A stretch of 64,000 nt of DNA from Ramlibacter sp. (GTDB lineage: Bacteria; Pseudomonadota; Gammaproteobacteria; Burkholderiales; Burkholderiaceae_C). Positions 1 to 7,674 of this stretch are shown in pieces. The DNA is taken from positions 62,001-126,000 of the forward strand of contig JAUYOG010000022.1 in the NCBI GenBank assembly GCA_030695945.1, given 5' to 3'. Made by a program: the position numbers and the translations under genes. Numbering within the stretch: the first letter of the stretch is position 1; every line of letters begins with the position of its first letter. Below the pieces are notes generated by a model. The model was not told where the DNA came from. It made no database searches and saw only the letters and a list, made by a program, of their open reading frames with translations.

Positions 1-1145
1 ACCGCGCTGCGGCCCGCGCGCGTGCGTGCGATGATCGTCTTCATGATCTGCGCGGTGCCGTCACCGATCTGGAAGCCGAGCACGTCGCGCAGACGCTGCT
101 CCATCGGCCCGCGGTCGTAGCCGCCGTGGCCGAAGCTGAGGAGGCACTGGTGGATGGTGTCGTAGGCGAGCTTGGGCGCCCACCACTTGCACATCGCGGC
201 CTCGGCGCCGTGGGGCAGGCCCTGGTCCTTCAGCCACAGCGCCTGGTAGCACAGCAGCCGCGCGGCCTGAACCTGGGTCTCGAAATCGGCCAGCGGATGC
301 GATACACCCTGGAATGACGCCAGCGGCTTGCCGAAGGCCTCGCGCTGCGCGACGTAGGTCCACGACTCTTCCAGCGCCACGCTCGCCACGGCCAGCACCT
401 GCAGGCCGATGAGCGCGCGCGAAAAGTCGAAGCCCTGCATCACCTGCACGAAGCCGCGGTTCTCGTCGCCCAGGCGGTGCGAGACCGGCACGCGCACGTT
501 GTCGAAGAAAAGCGAGCCGCGGCCGATGGCGCGCTGGCCATGGCAGTCGAAGCGGCTGCGCGTGAGGCCGGGCGCGTCCCCCGGCACCAGCAAGGCCGTG
601 ACGCCGTGCGCACCCGATTCGGGCGTGCCGGTGCGGCCGAAGACGATGATCGCGTCGGCCTGGTCGGCGGCGGAAATCGACGTCTTCTCGCCGTTGATCA
701 CATATTCGTCGCCCTTGCGCTCCACGCGCAGCCGCAGGTTGGCGGCGTCCGATCCGCCCTGCGGTTCCGTGAGGGCGATGGCGACCAGCGCCTCGCCGCG
801 CGTGAGCTTCTGCAGCCAGGGGAGCGTGACCTCCGGCTGGCCGTATTGCGAGAGGATCTGGCCGTTCAGCGACGCGAGCAGGTTGATGTACGACAGGCTC
901 AGGTCGGCGCGCGCGATCTCCTCGTGGATGACGCCGGCGGCGAGCGTGCCCATGCCCTGCCCGCCCACGGCTTCGGGCAGTTCGGGCGCGATGAAGCCCA
1001 TCTCGCCCATCTCGCGCATCAGCGCCCTGTCCAGCACGCGCGTGCTGTCGCGCTCCAGGAAGCCCGGCGCGACGCGCTGCGTGGCGTAACGCCGGGCGTG
1101 TTCGGCCAGCGCCTGCAGCGTCTCGTCGATGTACGGGCTGCGCAT
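1..1145 (-). CDS. aliB: Cyclohexanecarboxyl-CoA dehydrogenase-like acyl-CoA dehydrogenase (AliB/BadJ type), 3' end outside window
   Basis: This is a flavin-dependent acyl-CoA dehydrogenase, expected to desaturate cyclohexanecarboxyl-CoA to cyclohex-1-ene-1-carboxyl-CoA. The frame is open from ATG at 1143-1145 (MRSPYIDE) to the left window edge, about 381 codons, so only the last few residues and the stop are missing. Visible family marks are the LTEPQGGSDAA segment in the middle and a C-terminal LSFGHGGYDRG followed by FQIGDGTAQIM, which resembles AliB of Rhodopseudomonas. It starts 4 nt after the badI stop, so it is co-transcribed with badH and badI. The substrate is inferred from this context; another alicyclic or aliphatic acyl-CoA remains possible. 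Confidence 0.75.
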   Translation of the reverse strand, partial: MRSPYIDETLQALAEHARRYATQRVAPGFLERDSTRVLDRALMREMGEMGFIAPELPEAVGGQGMGTLAAGVIHEEIARADLSLSYINLLASLNGQILSQYGQPEVTLPWLQKLTRGEALVAIALTEPQGGSDAANLRLRVERKGDEYVINGEKTSISAADQADAIIVFGRTGTPESGAHGVTALLVPGDAPGLTRSRFDCHGQRAIGRGSLFFDNVRVPVSHRLGDENRGFVQVMQGFDFSRALIGLQVLAVASVALEESWTYVAQREAFGKPLASFQGVSHPLADFETQVQAARLLCYQALWLKDQGLPHGAEAAMCKWWAPKLAYDTIHQCLLSFGHGGYDRGPMEQRLRDVLGFQIGDGTAQIMKTIIARTRAGRSA

Positions 1146-1149
1146 GGCG

Positions 1150-1932
1150 CTACTTCGCGAACTGGCGGAAGTCGGGCTTGCGCTTTTCCCCCAGCGCCTT
1201 CACGCCCTCGCGCGATTCATCGGTGTCGTAGTAAAGCTTGAGCGCGTACATCCCCATGCCCGCGATGCCGGCCTGGTGGGCCGTGTCCATGTTGAAGCTG
1301 CGCTTGGCGATAGCGAGCGCCGTCGGGCTCTTCTCGCAGATCTCCTCGGCCCATTGCTGCACCACGGTGTCCAGCTGGTCGGGCGGCACGCACACATTGG
1401 CCAGGCCCATCGCGACGGCCTCCTGGCCGGAATAGCGGCGGCACAGGTACCACATTTCGCGCGCCTTCTTCTCGCCCACCACGCGCGCCAGCAACGCCGT
1501 GCCGTAGCCCGGGTCCACCGAGCCCATCTTGGGGCCGACCTGGCCGAAGATGGCTTTTTCGGAGCAGATGGTCAGGTCGCAGATGGTGCACAGCACGTTG
1601 CCGCCGCCGATCGCGTAGCCCTGCACGCGCGCGATGACCGGCTTGGGCACGTCGCGGATGGCGGTGTGCAGTTCCTCCATCGGCAGGCCGATGGTGCCGC
1701 GCCCGTCGTAGTTGCCGTCGTGCGCCGACTGGTCGCCGCCGGTGCAGAACGCGCGGTCGCCCGCGCCGGCCAGCACGATGCAGCCGACTTCCCGGTCGTA
1801 GCCTGCCTTGTGCAAGGCCTTGATCAACTCGTCGCAGGTGGTGCCGCGGAACGCGTTCATCTTGTCGGGGCGGTTGATGGTGATCCACGCCACGCGGTTG
1901 CGTACTTCGTACAGGATGTCCTCGAATTGCAT
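1150..1932 (-). CDS. badI: 2-ketocyclohexanecarboxyl-CoA hydrolase BadI
   Basis: A 260-residue crotonase-fold enzyme that hydrolytically opens the ring of 2-ketocyclohexane-1-carboxyl-CoA to pimeloyl-CoA. The sequence is strikingly like BadI: it opens MQFEDILYEVRN, carries the NRPDKMNAFRG and CTGGDQSAHDGNYDGRG segments, the GYAIGGGNVL oxyanion-hole loop and the FGQVGPKMGSVDPGYG loop, with the C-terminal TAHQAGIAGMGMYALKLYYD stretch. The length equals the family norm. An AAGGAAA Shine-Dalgarno lies just upstream. It sits between badH and the aliB-like gene, the order expected of the alicyclic ring-cleavage module. Recognition is by remembered similarity, not by a search, but the match is very strong. 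Confidence 0.92.
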   Translation of the reverse strand: MQFEDILYEVRNRVAWITINRPDKMNAFRGTTCDELIKALHKAGYDREVGCIVLAGAGDRAFCTGGDQSAHDGNYDGRGTIGLPMEELHTAIRDVPKPVIARVQGYAIGGGNVLCTICDLTICSEKAIFGQVGPKMGSVDPGYGTALLARVVGEKKAREMWYLCRRYSGQEAVAMGLANVCVPPDQLDTVVQQWAEEICEKSPTALAIAKRSFNMDTAHQAGIAGMGMYALKLYYDTDESREGVKALGEKRKPDFRQFAK

Positions 1933-1959
1933 GATGTTTCCTTTGGTGCCTGGTGAGAT

Positions 1960-2727
1960 TCAGCCCGCCATCGTGAGGCCGCCCGAGACGCTGAGCACCT
2001 GGCCCGTGACGAAGGCGGCGTCGTCGCTCGCGAAAAAGAGAATGGCGCCCGGCAGGTCGTCGGCCTTGCCGATGCGGCCGAGCGGGATCGAGCGCACGAA
2101 GGCCTCGACCAGCTTCTCCGGGTTGCCCGCGCCCTTCTTGTAATCCTCGAAGAGCGCCGTATCCGTGGGGCCGGGGCACACGACGTTGGCGGTGATGTTG
2201 TGGCGCGAATGCTCGCGCGCGATGGTCTTGGAAAACCCGATCAACCCCGCCTTGCAGGCGGCGTAAACGGCTTCACCCGACGAGCCGACGCGCCCCGCGT
2301 CCGACGCGATGTTGACGATGCGGCCCTGGCGGCGCTCGATCATGCCCGGCAACACGGCGTGGTGCATGTGAAGCGCGCCGGTGAGGTTGATCGCGATGAT
2401 CTTCTCCCACTGCTCGGGCCGGGTCTTCATGAAAGGCGAGAAGACATCCCAGCCGGCGTTGTTCACGAGGATGTCGATGGGGCCCCACTGGCCGGTGACC
2501 TGCGCCACGGCAGCGTCCACGCTGGCGCGGCTGGTGATGTCGCATTCGACGGCGAGCGCGGCGCCGCCCTCCCCGGTGATGCGCTGCGCCACCGCCTGCG
2601 CCGCTTCGAGGTTGCGGTCCAGCACGGCGACGCGCGCGCCCTCCTGAGCGAAGCGCGCGCAGGTTGCGCCCCCGATGCCACCGCCGCCACCGGTGATGAC
2701 GGCCACCTTGTCCTGCAATCTGCCCAT
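1960..2727 (-). CDS. badH: 2-hydroxycyclohexanecarboxyl-CoA dehydrogenase BadH (SDR)
   Basis: A 255-residue short-chain dehydrogenase/reductase that oxidises 2-hydroxycyclohexanecarboxyl-CoA to the 2-keto ester with NAD+. It has the Rossmann motif TGGGGGIGG near residue 12, NNAGWDVF, the catalytic Ser (NIASDAGRVGSS) and YxxxK (YAACK), and ends TGQVLSVSGGLTMAG like known BadH. I start it at MGRLQDK (ATG 2725-2727) because AAGGAG stands 8 nt upstream and the resulting length equals the family; an ATG 48 nt further upstream would overlap the palindromic operator. It is the first gene of the leftward badH-badI-aliB operon and is divergent from the regulator at 2841. Confidence 0.9.
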   Translation of the reverse strand: MGRLQDKVAVITGGGGGIGGATCARFAQEGARVAVLDRNLEAAQAVAQRITGEGGAALAVECDITSRASVDAAVAQVTGQWGPIDILVNNAGWDVFSPFMKTRPEQWEKIIAINLTGALHMHHAVLPGMIERRQGRIVNIASDAGRVGSSGEAVYAACKAGLIGFSKTIAREHSRHNITANVVCPGPTDTALFEDYKKGAGNPEKLVEAFVRSIPLGRIGKADDLPGAILFFASDDAAFVTGQVLSVSGGLTMAG

Positions 2728-2764
2728 GGTCGCAACTCCTTGATGTCTGCCGCCATTTATGACA

Positions 2765-2777
2765 ATATGCGGCATAT
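2765..2777. promoter_or_regulatory. Perfect palindrome, probable BadR (MarR) operator
   Basis: ATATGC and GCATAT flank one central G, giving a perfect 13-bp inverted repeat in the 113-bp gap between divergent badH and the MarR gene. It is the most AT-rich part of the gap. Symmetric AT-rich sites of this size are typical MarR-family operators, and the position would allow control of both directions. Binding is inferred. Confidence 0.55.
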
Positions 2778-2840
2778 CTTAGGCGCGAACGCCGGGGTGC
2801 GCAAGTGAACTAAAGCACAGGGGAAAGGCAAGTCGTCCAT

Positions 2841-3332
2841 ATGGAAAGCATCGACGAGACACGCTCGGCCATCGCCAACCGGCTTTTTTTCCGGCTGTAT
2901 CAATGTGCCAACATGCTGCATAAAACGGGCACGCGGGCCATCGAGGAAGAAGGCCTCACCACCCAGCAGTGGGCGGTGCTTGGCGCCCTCTCCCGGCCCC
3001 AGGCGGGCGGCGCCATGAAGCTGGGCGAGCTTGCCCGCTACCTCATGGTGAGTCGGCAGAACCTGGCCGGCGTGATCGGCCGGCTGGAGCGCGACGGCCG
3101 CGTCGAGAGCGCGCCGGATCCGCAGGACGGCCGCTCACGGCTCATCCGCCTGACCCCGGGCGGGCGGCAGGTCTGGCAGCGCAAGGCGGTGCCCAAGATC
3201 CAGGACTACTACGAGCAGGCGCTCGAAGGCTTCTCGGTCAACGACATGGTGCACACCGTGCACTACCTGCTCAAGATCCTGGAGAACATGCAGAAGATCG
3301 ACACGCCGGACGGCGATGGCGAGGCGGAGTAA
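2841..3332 (+). CDS. badR: MarR-family regulator, BadR-like
   Basis: A 163-residue MarR-type winged-helix DNA-binding protein. The HTH lies around residues 60-85 (LGELARYLMVSRQNLAGVIGRLERDGRV) and the wing carries the usual DGRSRLIRLTPGG. Flanking helices would form the dimer interface. A GGGAAAGGCAAG region serves as ribosome binding site before ATG 2841. Divergence from badHI and a shared palindrome indicate that it regulates alicyclic-acid degradation; in Rhodopseudomonas the MarR protein BadR controls such genes in response to a pathway CoA intermediate. The specific effector here is not visible. The symbol rests on family plus context. Confidence 0.75.
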   Translation: MESIDETRSAIANRLFFRLYQCANMLHKTGTRAIEEEGLTTQQWAVLGALSRPQAGGAMKLGELARYLMVSRQNLAGVIGRLERDGRVESAPDPQDGRSRLIRLTPGGRQVWQRKAVPKIQDYYEQALEGFSVNDMVHTVHYLLKILENMQKIDTPDGDGEAE

Positions 3333-3344
3333 ATGGCTGTCACT

Positions 3345-3413
3345 GCGGCCCCGAGCCGCAATCCATCGAGGCTTCGTGACGTGCCTCGATGGATCCCGGG
3401 TCCGGCCCGGGAT
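3345..3413. repeat. Composite palindromic intergenic element
   Basis: The gap between convergent badR and the transporter gene holds two nested palindromes. One is a perfect 12-bp stem (3361-3372 with 3383-3394, loop about 10 nt). The other is ATCCCGGG with CCCGGGAT (3393-3413). No T-tract follows, so it is not a classical terminator, but it could end transcription from both sides or protect mRNA ends. Similar ATCCC-type palindromes occur at 32152-32169 and 48087-48106. Confidence 0.6.
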
Positions 3414-3424
3414 GGCAACCGTTG

Positions 3425-4675
3425 TTACTTCCCGGTCTTCGCGAACTCGGCGGACTGCTCCTTCACCACCTTGTCCACCTCGTCGGTGTAGGCGGCCACC
3501 CAGTCGGATTGCGGCACCCACTTCGTGCCGTCCCACATGTCGATGCGGGTCTTGCCGCCGCCGCCGTGGTCCTTGGCGGTGACAGTCACGGGCGCGATGA
3601 AACCGTTGGCGTCGAAGCCGCGCAGGCTTTCCAGGCCGGCCTTGATCTTGGTGGGCGTCAGGGGCCACTTGTCCTTGCGGATCGCCTGCTTCACGCCTTC
3701 GAACATGACGGAATACATCGCCAGGCCGGTGTTGTAGTAGATGTCGTCCATGTGCTTCACGTCGCCGGCGCCCTTGCCCGCGCCGTAGACTTCCTTGGCG
3801 ATCTGCTGCATCAGCGGGTGTTCCTTGCCGCCAACCACGTTGGTGCCGCGCTTCAAGCCCTTGGCTTCGGCCGGCCCGATGTTGTTGATGTCCACCTCGT
3901 TGAGCCAGTTCACGACGATCAGCTTGTCCATGGAGATGCCGTTGCGCTTCATCTCCTTGGCCGCCACGACGTGCATCGCCGAGAGGTTCCAGCTGATCAT
4001 GTGGTCCGGATCGAACCGGCGGATCTGCGTCCACACAGCGGCCTGGTCACGCCCGGGCATCGGATTGGGGAACAGGCCCAGCTCGAAGCCTTCCTTGGCC
4101 GCCAGAGTCTTGAGCACCGGGATCGGCTCCTGGCCGAAGGCGTAGTCCGGGTAGATGAAGCCGATCTTCACGCCCTTCAGGTTGCCCTTGTGCAGCGTCT
4201 TGATGTAGGCGATGTCGTTGGCGACCTGGCCCCAGTAGGTCGGGCCGATCGGGAAGATCCACTTGAACACGTCGCCGTCCACCGCGTCGCCGCGGCCCAC
4301 GAACGACTGCAGCAGGATGTTGCCGTCGGCCATGATGCGCGGCAGCACCGCGCGCGAGACCGGCGTGGACAGCATGTCGAACATCATCACGCCTTCGCGC
4401 TTGAGCTTCTCGTAGCACTCGATGCCGCGCTGCGGCTCGTTGCCGTGGTCCTGCACCACGATCTCGATCGGGTGCCCTTCGATACCGCCCTTGGCGTTCA
4501 GCAACGTCGCGTAGTCCTTGGCCGCCTGCACGATCTGCGGGGTGACGAAGGTGTAGGCCTTGCTCAGGTCGTAACACAGGCCGAACTTGATGTTGTTGGA
4601 TGCCTGGGCCTGCGCGGCCCCGCCGCCCAGCAGCAGGGCCAGGCCGGCCAGCATCGATAGCGCTCTTCTCTTCAT
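3425..4675 (-). CDS. ABC transporter periplasmic substrate-binding protein (liv/HAAT type)
   Basis: A 416-residue periplasmic type-I binding protein of the branched-chain amino-acid transporter family. It starts MKRRALSMLAGLALLLGGGA and has a clear signal peptide ending AQAQA. The body has the family pattern of alternating Rossmann-like segments (IKFGLCYDLSKAYTF, NAKGGIEGHPIEIV, IGFIYPDYAFG). I chose ATG 4673-4675 because GAGGAG precedes it; a longer frame exists but lacks a ribosome site. It is the last gene of the operon, separated from livF by two strong hairpins. Liv-type binding proteins next to CoA ligases often bind aromatic or alicyclic carboxylates, so the ligand may be the acid degraded here; that is inference. 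Confidence 0.85.
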   Translation of the reverse strand: MKRRALSMLAGLALLLGGGAAQAQASNNIKFGLCYDLSKAYTFVTPQIVQAAKDYATLLNAKGGIEGHPIEIVVQDHGNEPQRGIECYEKLKREGVMMFDMLSTPVSRAVLPRIMADGNILLQSFVGRGDAVDGDVFKWIFPIGPTYWGQVANDIAYIKTLHKGNLKGVKIGFIYPDYAFGQEPIPVLKTLAAKEGFELGLFPNPMPGRDQAAVWTQIRRFDPDHMISWNLSAMHVVAAKEMKRNGISMDKLIVVNWLNEVDINNIGPAEAKGLKRGTNVVGGKEHPLMQQIAKEVYGAGKGAGDVKHMDDIYYNTGLAMYSVMFEGVKQAIRKDKWPLTPTKIKAGLESLRGFDANGFIAPVTVTAKDHGGGGKTRIDMWDGTKWVPQSDWVAAYTDEVDKVVKEQSAEFAKTGK

Positions 4676-4802
4676 GGCATGACTCCTCGCGTACGGTTGA
4701 TACACGCTGCAGCCGCCAAGTACGCGCGCGGCCGCAACAAAGAAACCTTCGCCTGACCAGTGTGCTGGCCGCGCGCAATAACATGGAGCGCGGCCCCCTT
4801 GT

Positions 4803-4832
4803 GAAGAGGATCCGGCTTCGCCGGTCCTCTTC
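4803..4832 (-). terminator. Stem-loop between livF and the binding-protein gene
   Basis: GAAGAGGA and TCCTCTTC form an 8-bp stem extended after one bulged T by CCGGC/GCCGG around a TTC loop. It lies in the leader of the binding-protein gene. It has no T-tract, so an mRNA-stabilising or processing role is as likely as termination. Confidence 0.45.
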
Positions 4833-4845
4833 GCACTGATCAAAC

Positions 4846-4880
4846 AACTTTGAAAACCGCGGAACGCGGTTTTCAAAGTT
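4846..4880 (-). terminator. Perfect 16-bp hairpin directly after livF
   Basis: AACTTTGAAAACCGCG pairs without mismatch with CGCGGTTTTCAAAGTT around a 3-nt loop, 4 nt beyond the livF stop. On the minus strand it is followed by GTTGTTTG, which is T-rich enough for a leaky intrinsic terminator. It would let livKHMGF-type operons set a separate dose for the binding protein, or shield the transcript end. Function is inferred from structure and position. Confidence 0.6.
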
Positions 4881-4884
4881 ACTC

Positions 4885-5703
4885 TCAACTCAGCCAGCGC
4901 TTGCGCCGGCTGTAATGCTTGATGTCGTGGAAATTCTTGCCTTCGGCGCCGCCCAGGTAGAACTCCTGGATGTCGGGGTTGCGCTTCATGGCTTCGGCGC
5001 TGTCGTGCATCACGATGCGCCCGTTCTCCATCAGGTAGCCGTGCGACACCACCTCCAGCGCGGCCATTGCGTTCTGCTCCACCAGCAGCACCGACAGGCC
5101 CTCCTCGCGGTTGATGCGCTGCACGATGTCGAAGATCTCCGCCACCAGGAAGGGCGCCAGCCCCAGGCTCGGCTCGTCGAGCATCAGCAGCTTGGGCTGC
5201 GTCATCAGCGCCCGGCCGATCGCCAGCATCTGCTGCTCCCCGCCGGAGAGGAAGCCCGATTCCGCCGAGCGCCGCTCCGCCAGCCGCGGGAAATAAGCGT
5301 AGACCCGGTCGCGCCGGCGCACGAGCTCGGCGGTGCTGCAGCCCGTGACGGCCGAGGCGGCCACCAGGTTCTCGTCGGGCGTGAGGTGCTCGAAGACGCG
5401 CCGGCCCTCCAGCACCTGCACGATGCCGTGCCTGACGCGTTGCTGCGGCATCAGGCCGTCGATGTCGCCGCCTTCGAAGCGCACCTCTCCGCGCGTGATC
5501 AGCCCGCGCTCGGGTTTGAGCAGGCCGCTGATCGCCTTGAGCGTCGTGCTCTTGCCCGCCCCGTTGGCGCCGAGCAGCGCCACCATGCCGCCCTTGGGAA
5601 CGGCGATCGACACGCCCTTGATCGCGAGGGCGACCTTGTCGTAGATCACCTCCACGTTGTTGAGCGTGAGGATGTCGGCGGCGGTGGCTGGCACTGTCGT
5701 CAT
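4885..5703 (-). CDS. livF: ABC transporter ATP-binding protein LivF-type
   Basis: A 272-residue cytoplasmic ATPase of a branched-chain amino-acid-type importer. It shows Walker A GANGAGKST near residue 46, the ABC signature LSGGEQQ near 153, and Walker B LLMLDEPSLGLAP, followed by the H-loop region. The C-terminus is about 30 residues longer than the shortest LivF proteins (GGAEGKNFHDIKHYSRRKRW), which is common in this group. ATG 5701-5703 follows the livM stop by 4 nt. It pairs with LivG to energise LivH/LivM. The transported substrate cannot be read from the ATPase. Confidence 0.88.
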   Translation of the reverse strand: MTTVPATAADILTLNNVEVIYDKVALAIKGVSIAVPKGGMVALLGANGAGKSTTLKAISGLLKPERGLITRGEVRFEGGDIDGLMPQQRVRHGIVQVLEGRRVFEHLTPDENLVAASAVTGCSTAELVRRRDRVYAYFPRLAERRSAESGFLSGGEQQMLAIGRALMTQPKLLMLDEPSLGLAPFLVAEIFDIVQRINREEGLSVLLVEQNAMAALEVVSHGYLMENGRIVMHDSAEAMKRNPDIQEFYLGGAEGKNFHDIKHYSRRKRWLS

Positions 5704-5707
5704 CGCG

Positions 5708-6781
5708 TCACTTCCTCGCGTAGCCGAACGGCCAGACCATCAGGTAGTTGCGCAGGTTGCCGTAGAGCTTGCCCAAGCCCATGGGCTCGATCAGCAGTAC
5801 GACGATGATGGCAGCGCCGTACACCATGTGGGGAATGTGCGCGAGGGCTTCCACCCCGATATCCATGCCCAGCGCCTTCGCGCCCCAGGCGATGAGCGCG
5901 TTCATCTGCCCGGGCAGCAGCAGGATGAATGCGGTGCCGAGGAAGCTGCCGATGATGCTGCCGAGGCCGCCCACGATCACCATCGCCAGCAGCTCGATCG
6001 ACACGTTTACCGCGAACTGCTCGGGCGTCACCGCATGGTAGAAGCCGAACACCAGCATGGCGCCGCTCACCCCGCCGATGAAGGCCGACGCGGCGAATGC
6101 CACGAGCTTGTAATAGAAGCTCTGCACGCCGATCACGGCCGCCGCGTAATCCTTCTCGCGCACGGCCACCAGCGCCCGCCCCAGGGCGCTGCGCCGCAGG
6201 TTCAGCATGAACAGCGCGACCAGGATCGTCCACGCCAGCACCACGTAATAGGTGCCGGCCTCGGACGTGATGGCCTGGCCGAGCAGCTTCATCGGCGGCG
6301 CCTGCAGCGTGGCGGACACGCCGCCGCTAATCGCAGGCACGTGCGAGATCACCCAGTCCATCACGAATTGCAGCGCGAGCGTGGACAGGGCGAGGTACAG
6401 GCCCTTGACCCGCAAGGCCGCGAAGGCGAAGACGACGCCCACCACCGTGGCGGTGAGGCCGCCGAGGACGATGGCGATCTCCCACGGCACGCCGTGACGC
6501 GTCGCGTGCACCGACGCATAGGCGCCGATGGCCATGATCGCCGCGTAGCCGAAGTGGAACTGCCCCGCCCAGCCGAGGATCAGGTTGAGGCCGAGCACCG
6601 CGCTGGTCCAGATGAGCCAGGGGCGGATGTAGCTCGTGAGCGCCAGCGAGCTGAAGATCCAGGGTGCGGCCAGGGCGATGGCGAACACCACGAACATCGC
6701 GTTGCGCTCGAACGGGATAGGGAACAGCGACCGGTCGGCCTGGTAGTTGGTGTGGAAGATGCCTGCGCGCCGGTAGAACAT
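5708..6781 (-). CDS. livM: ABC transporter permease LivM-type
   Basis: A 357-residue inner-membrane permease. From residue 25 it is a series of hydrophobic segments (FVVFAIALAAPWIF, LILGWAGQFHFGYAAIMAIGAYAS, LGGLTATVVGVVFAFAALRVKGLYLALSTLALQ), with the EAA-like loop near SALGRALVAVREKDYAAAVIG. The start at ATG 6779-6781 (MFYRRAGIF) leaves a 2-nt gap to the livH stop; upstream in-frame sequence belongs to another frame of livH. It forms the translocation channel with LivH. Confidence 0.88.
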   Translation of the reverse strand: MFYRRAGIFHTNYQADRSLFPIPFERNAMFVVFAIALAAPWIFSSLALTSYIRPWLIWTSAVLGLNLILGWAGQFHFGYAAIMAIGAYASVHATRHGVPWEIAIVLGGLTATVVGVVFAFAALRVKGLYLALSTLALQFVMDWVISHVPAISGGVSATLQAPPMKLLGQAITSEAGTYYVVLAWTILVALFMLNLRRSALGRALVAVREKDYAAAVIGVQSFYYKLVAFAASAFIGGVSGAMLVFGFYHAVTPEQFAVNVSIELLAMVIVGGLGSIIGSFLGTAFILLLPGQMNALIAWGAKALGMDIGVEALAHIPHMVYGAAIIVVLLIEPMGLGKLYGNLRNYLMVWPFGYARK

Positions 6782-6783
6782 CG

Positions 6784-7671
6784 CTAGATCCTTTCGATGT
6801 CGTGCCGGCCGAACAGGCCGTGCGGGCGGATCATGATGGTCAGGATCAGCACCGCGGCCACCACCAGTTCGCGCGTGCCCCCGCCCAGGAGCGGATCGAG
6901 GTAGCCCGAGGCGACGTTCTCCAGGATGCCGAGCAGCAGGCCCGCCAGCATCGCGCCGCCGATGCTGTCCAGCCCGCCGAGCACGCCGACCGTGATGCCC
7001 TTGAGCAGCAGCATCGACAGCGACTGGTCCACCGTCTGCACCGAGCCCCACAGGACGCCGGCGGCGGTGGCTGCCACCGCGGACAGGGCCCAGGAGAGCG
7101 CCACGCCACGCTCGACCGAAATGCCCACCGACCAGGACGCGGTGTAGTCATCGGCAATCGCGCGCAGCACCACACCCATGCGGGTGCGGAAGAAGAACAT
7201 GAACACGCCGAACAGCACCATCGTCACCACGGCGCCGATGGCGTAGGCGCGGTTCACCAGCAGCGGCCCCAGGAACAGCGGCGAATCGCTGATGCCCAGC
7301 GGCATGTTGCGGCCGCTGCCGCCCCAGATCGTGAGCGCCGTGGCGCGAATGAAGATGTCGATGCCCAGCGTCATCATCAGGATCATCACGATAGGCCGGC
7401 CCGCGAGCCGTCGCAGGGCGATGCGCTCGATGGCCATGCCGATAACGAACATCGACACGATCGCCAGCGGGATCGCCGCCCAGATCGAGATGCCCAGCTT
7501 GCCTGCGAAGGCCAGCACCAGGTACGGCCCCAGCATGGTGAGCGCGCCCTGGGCGAGGTTGGGCACCGACGATGACTTGTAGATCAGCACGATGCCCATC
7601 GCGACCAGCGCGTACATGAGGCCCGCGAGCCCGCCGTTCACCGCCAGTTCGAGGAAGTACATGATGTCCAT
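6784..7671 (-). CDS. livH: ABC transporter permease LivH-type
   Basis: A 295-residue inner-membrane permease with about eight hydrophobic stretches. Family segments include GLAGLMYALVAMGIVLIYKSS, VPNLAQGALTMLGPYLV, and the coupling loop RTRMGVVLRAIADDYTAS that contacts the ATPases. It ends IMIRPHGLFGRHDIERI, the usual LivH tail. The start at 7671 is 3 nt from the stop of the preceding ligase gene; an in-frame ATG three codons later is also possible. It partners LivM in the importer encoded by this operon. Confidence 0.88.
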   Translation of the reverse strand: MDIMYFLELAVNGGLAGLMYALVAMGIVLIYKSSSVPNLAQGALTMLGPYLVLAFAGKLGISIWAAIPLAIVSMFVIGMAIERIALRRLAGRPIVMILMMTLGIDIFIRATALTIWGGSGRNMPLGISDSPLFLGPLLVNRAYAIGAVVTMVLFGVFMFFFRTRMGVVLRAIADDYTASWSVGISVERGVALSWALSAVAATAAGVLWGSVQTVDQSLSMLLLKGITVGVLGGLDSIGGAMLAGLLLGILENVASGYLDPLLGGGTRELVVAAVLILTIMIRPHGLFGRHDIERI

Positions 7672-7674
7672 GGT

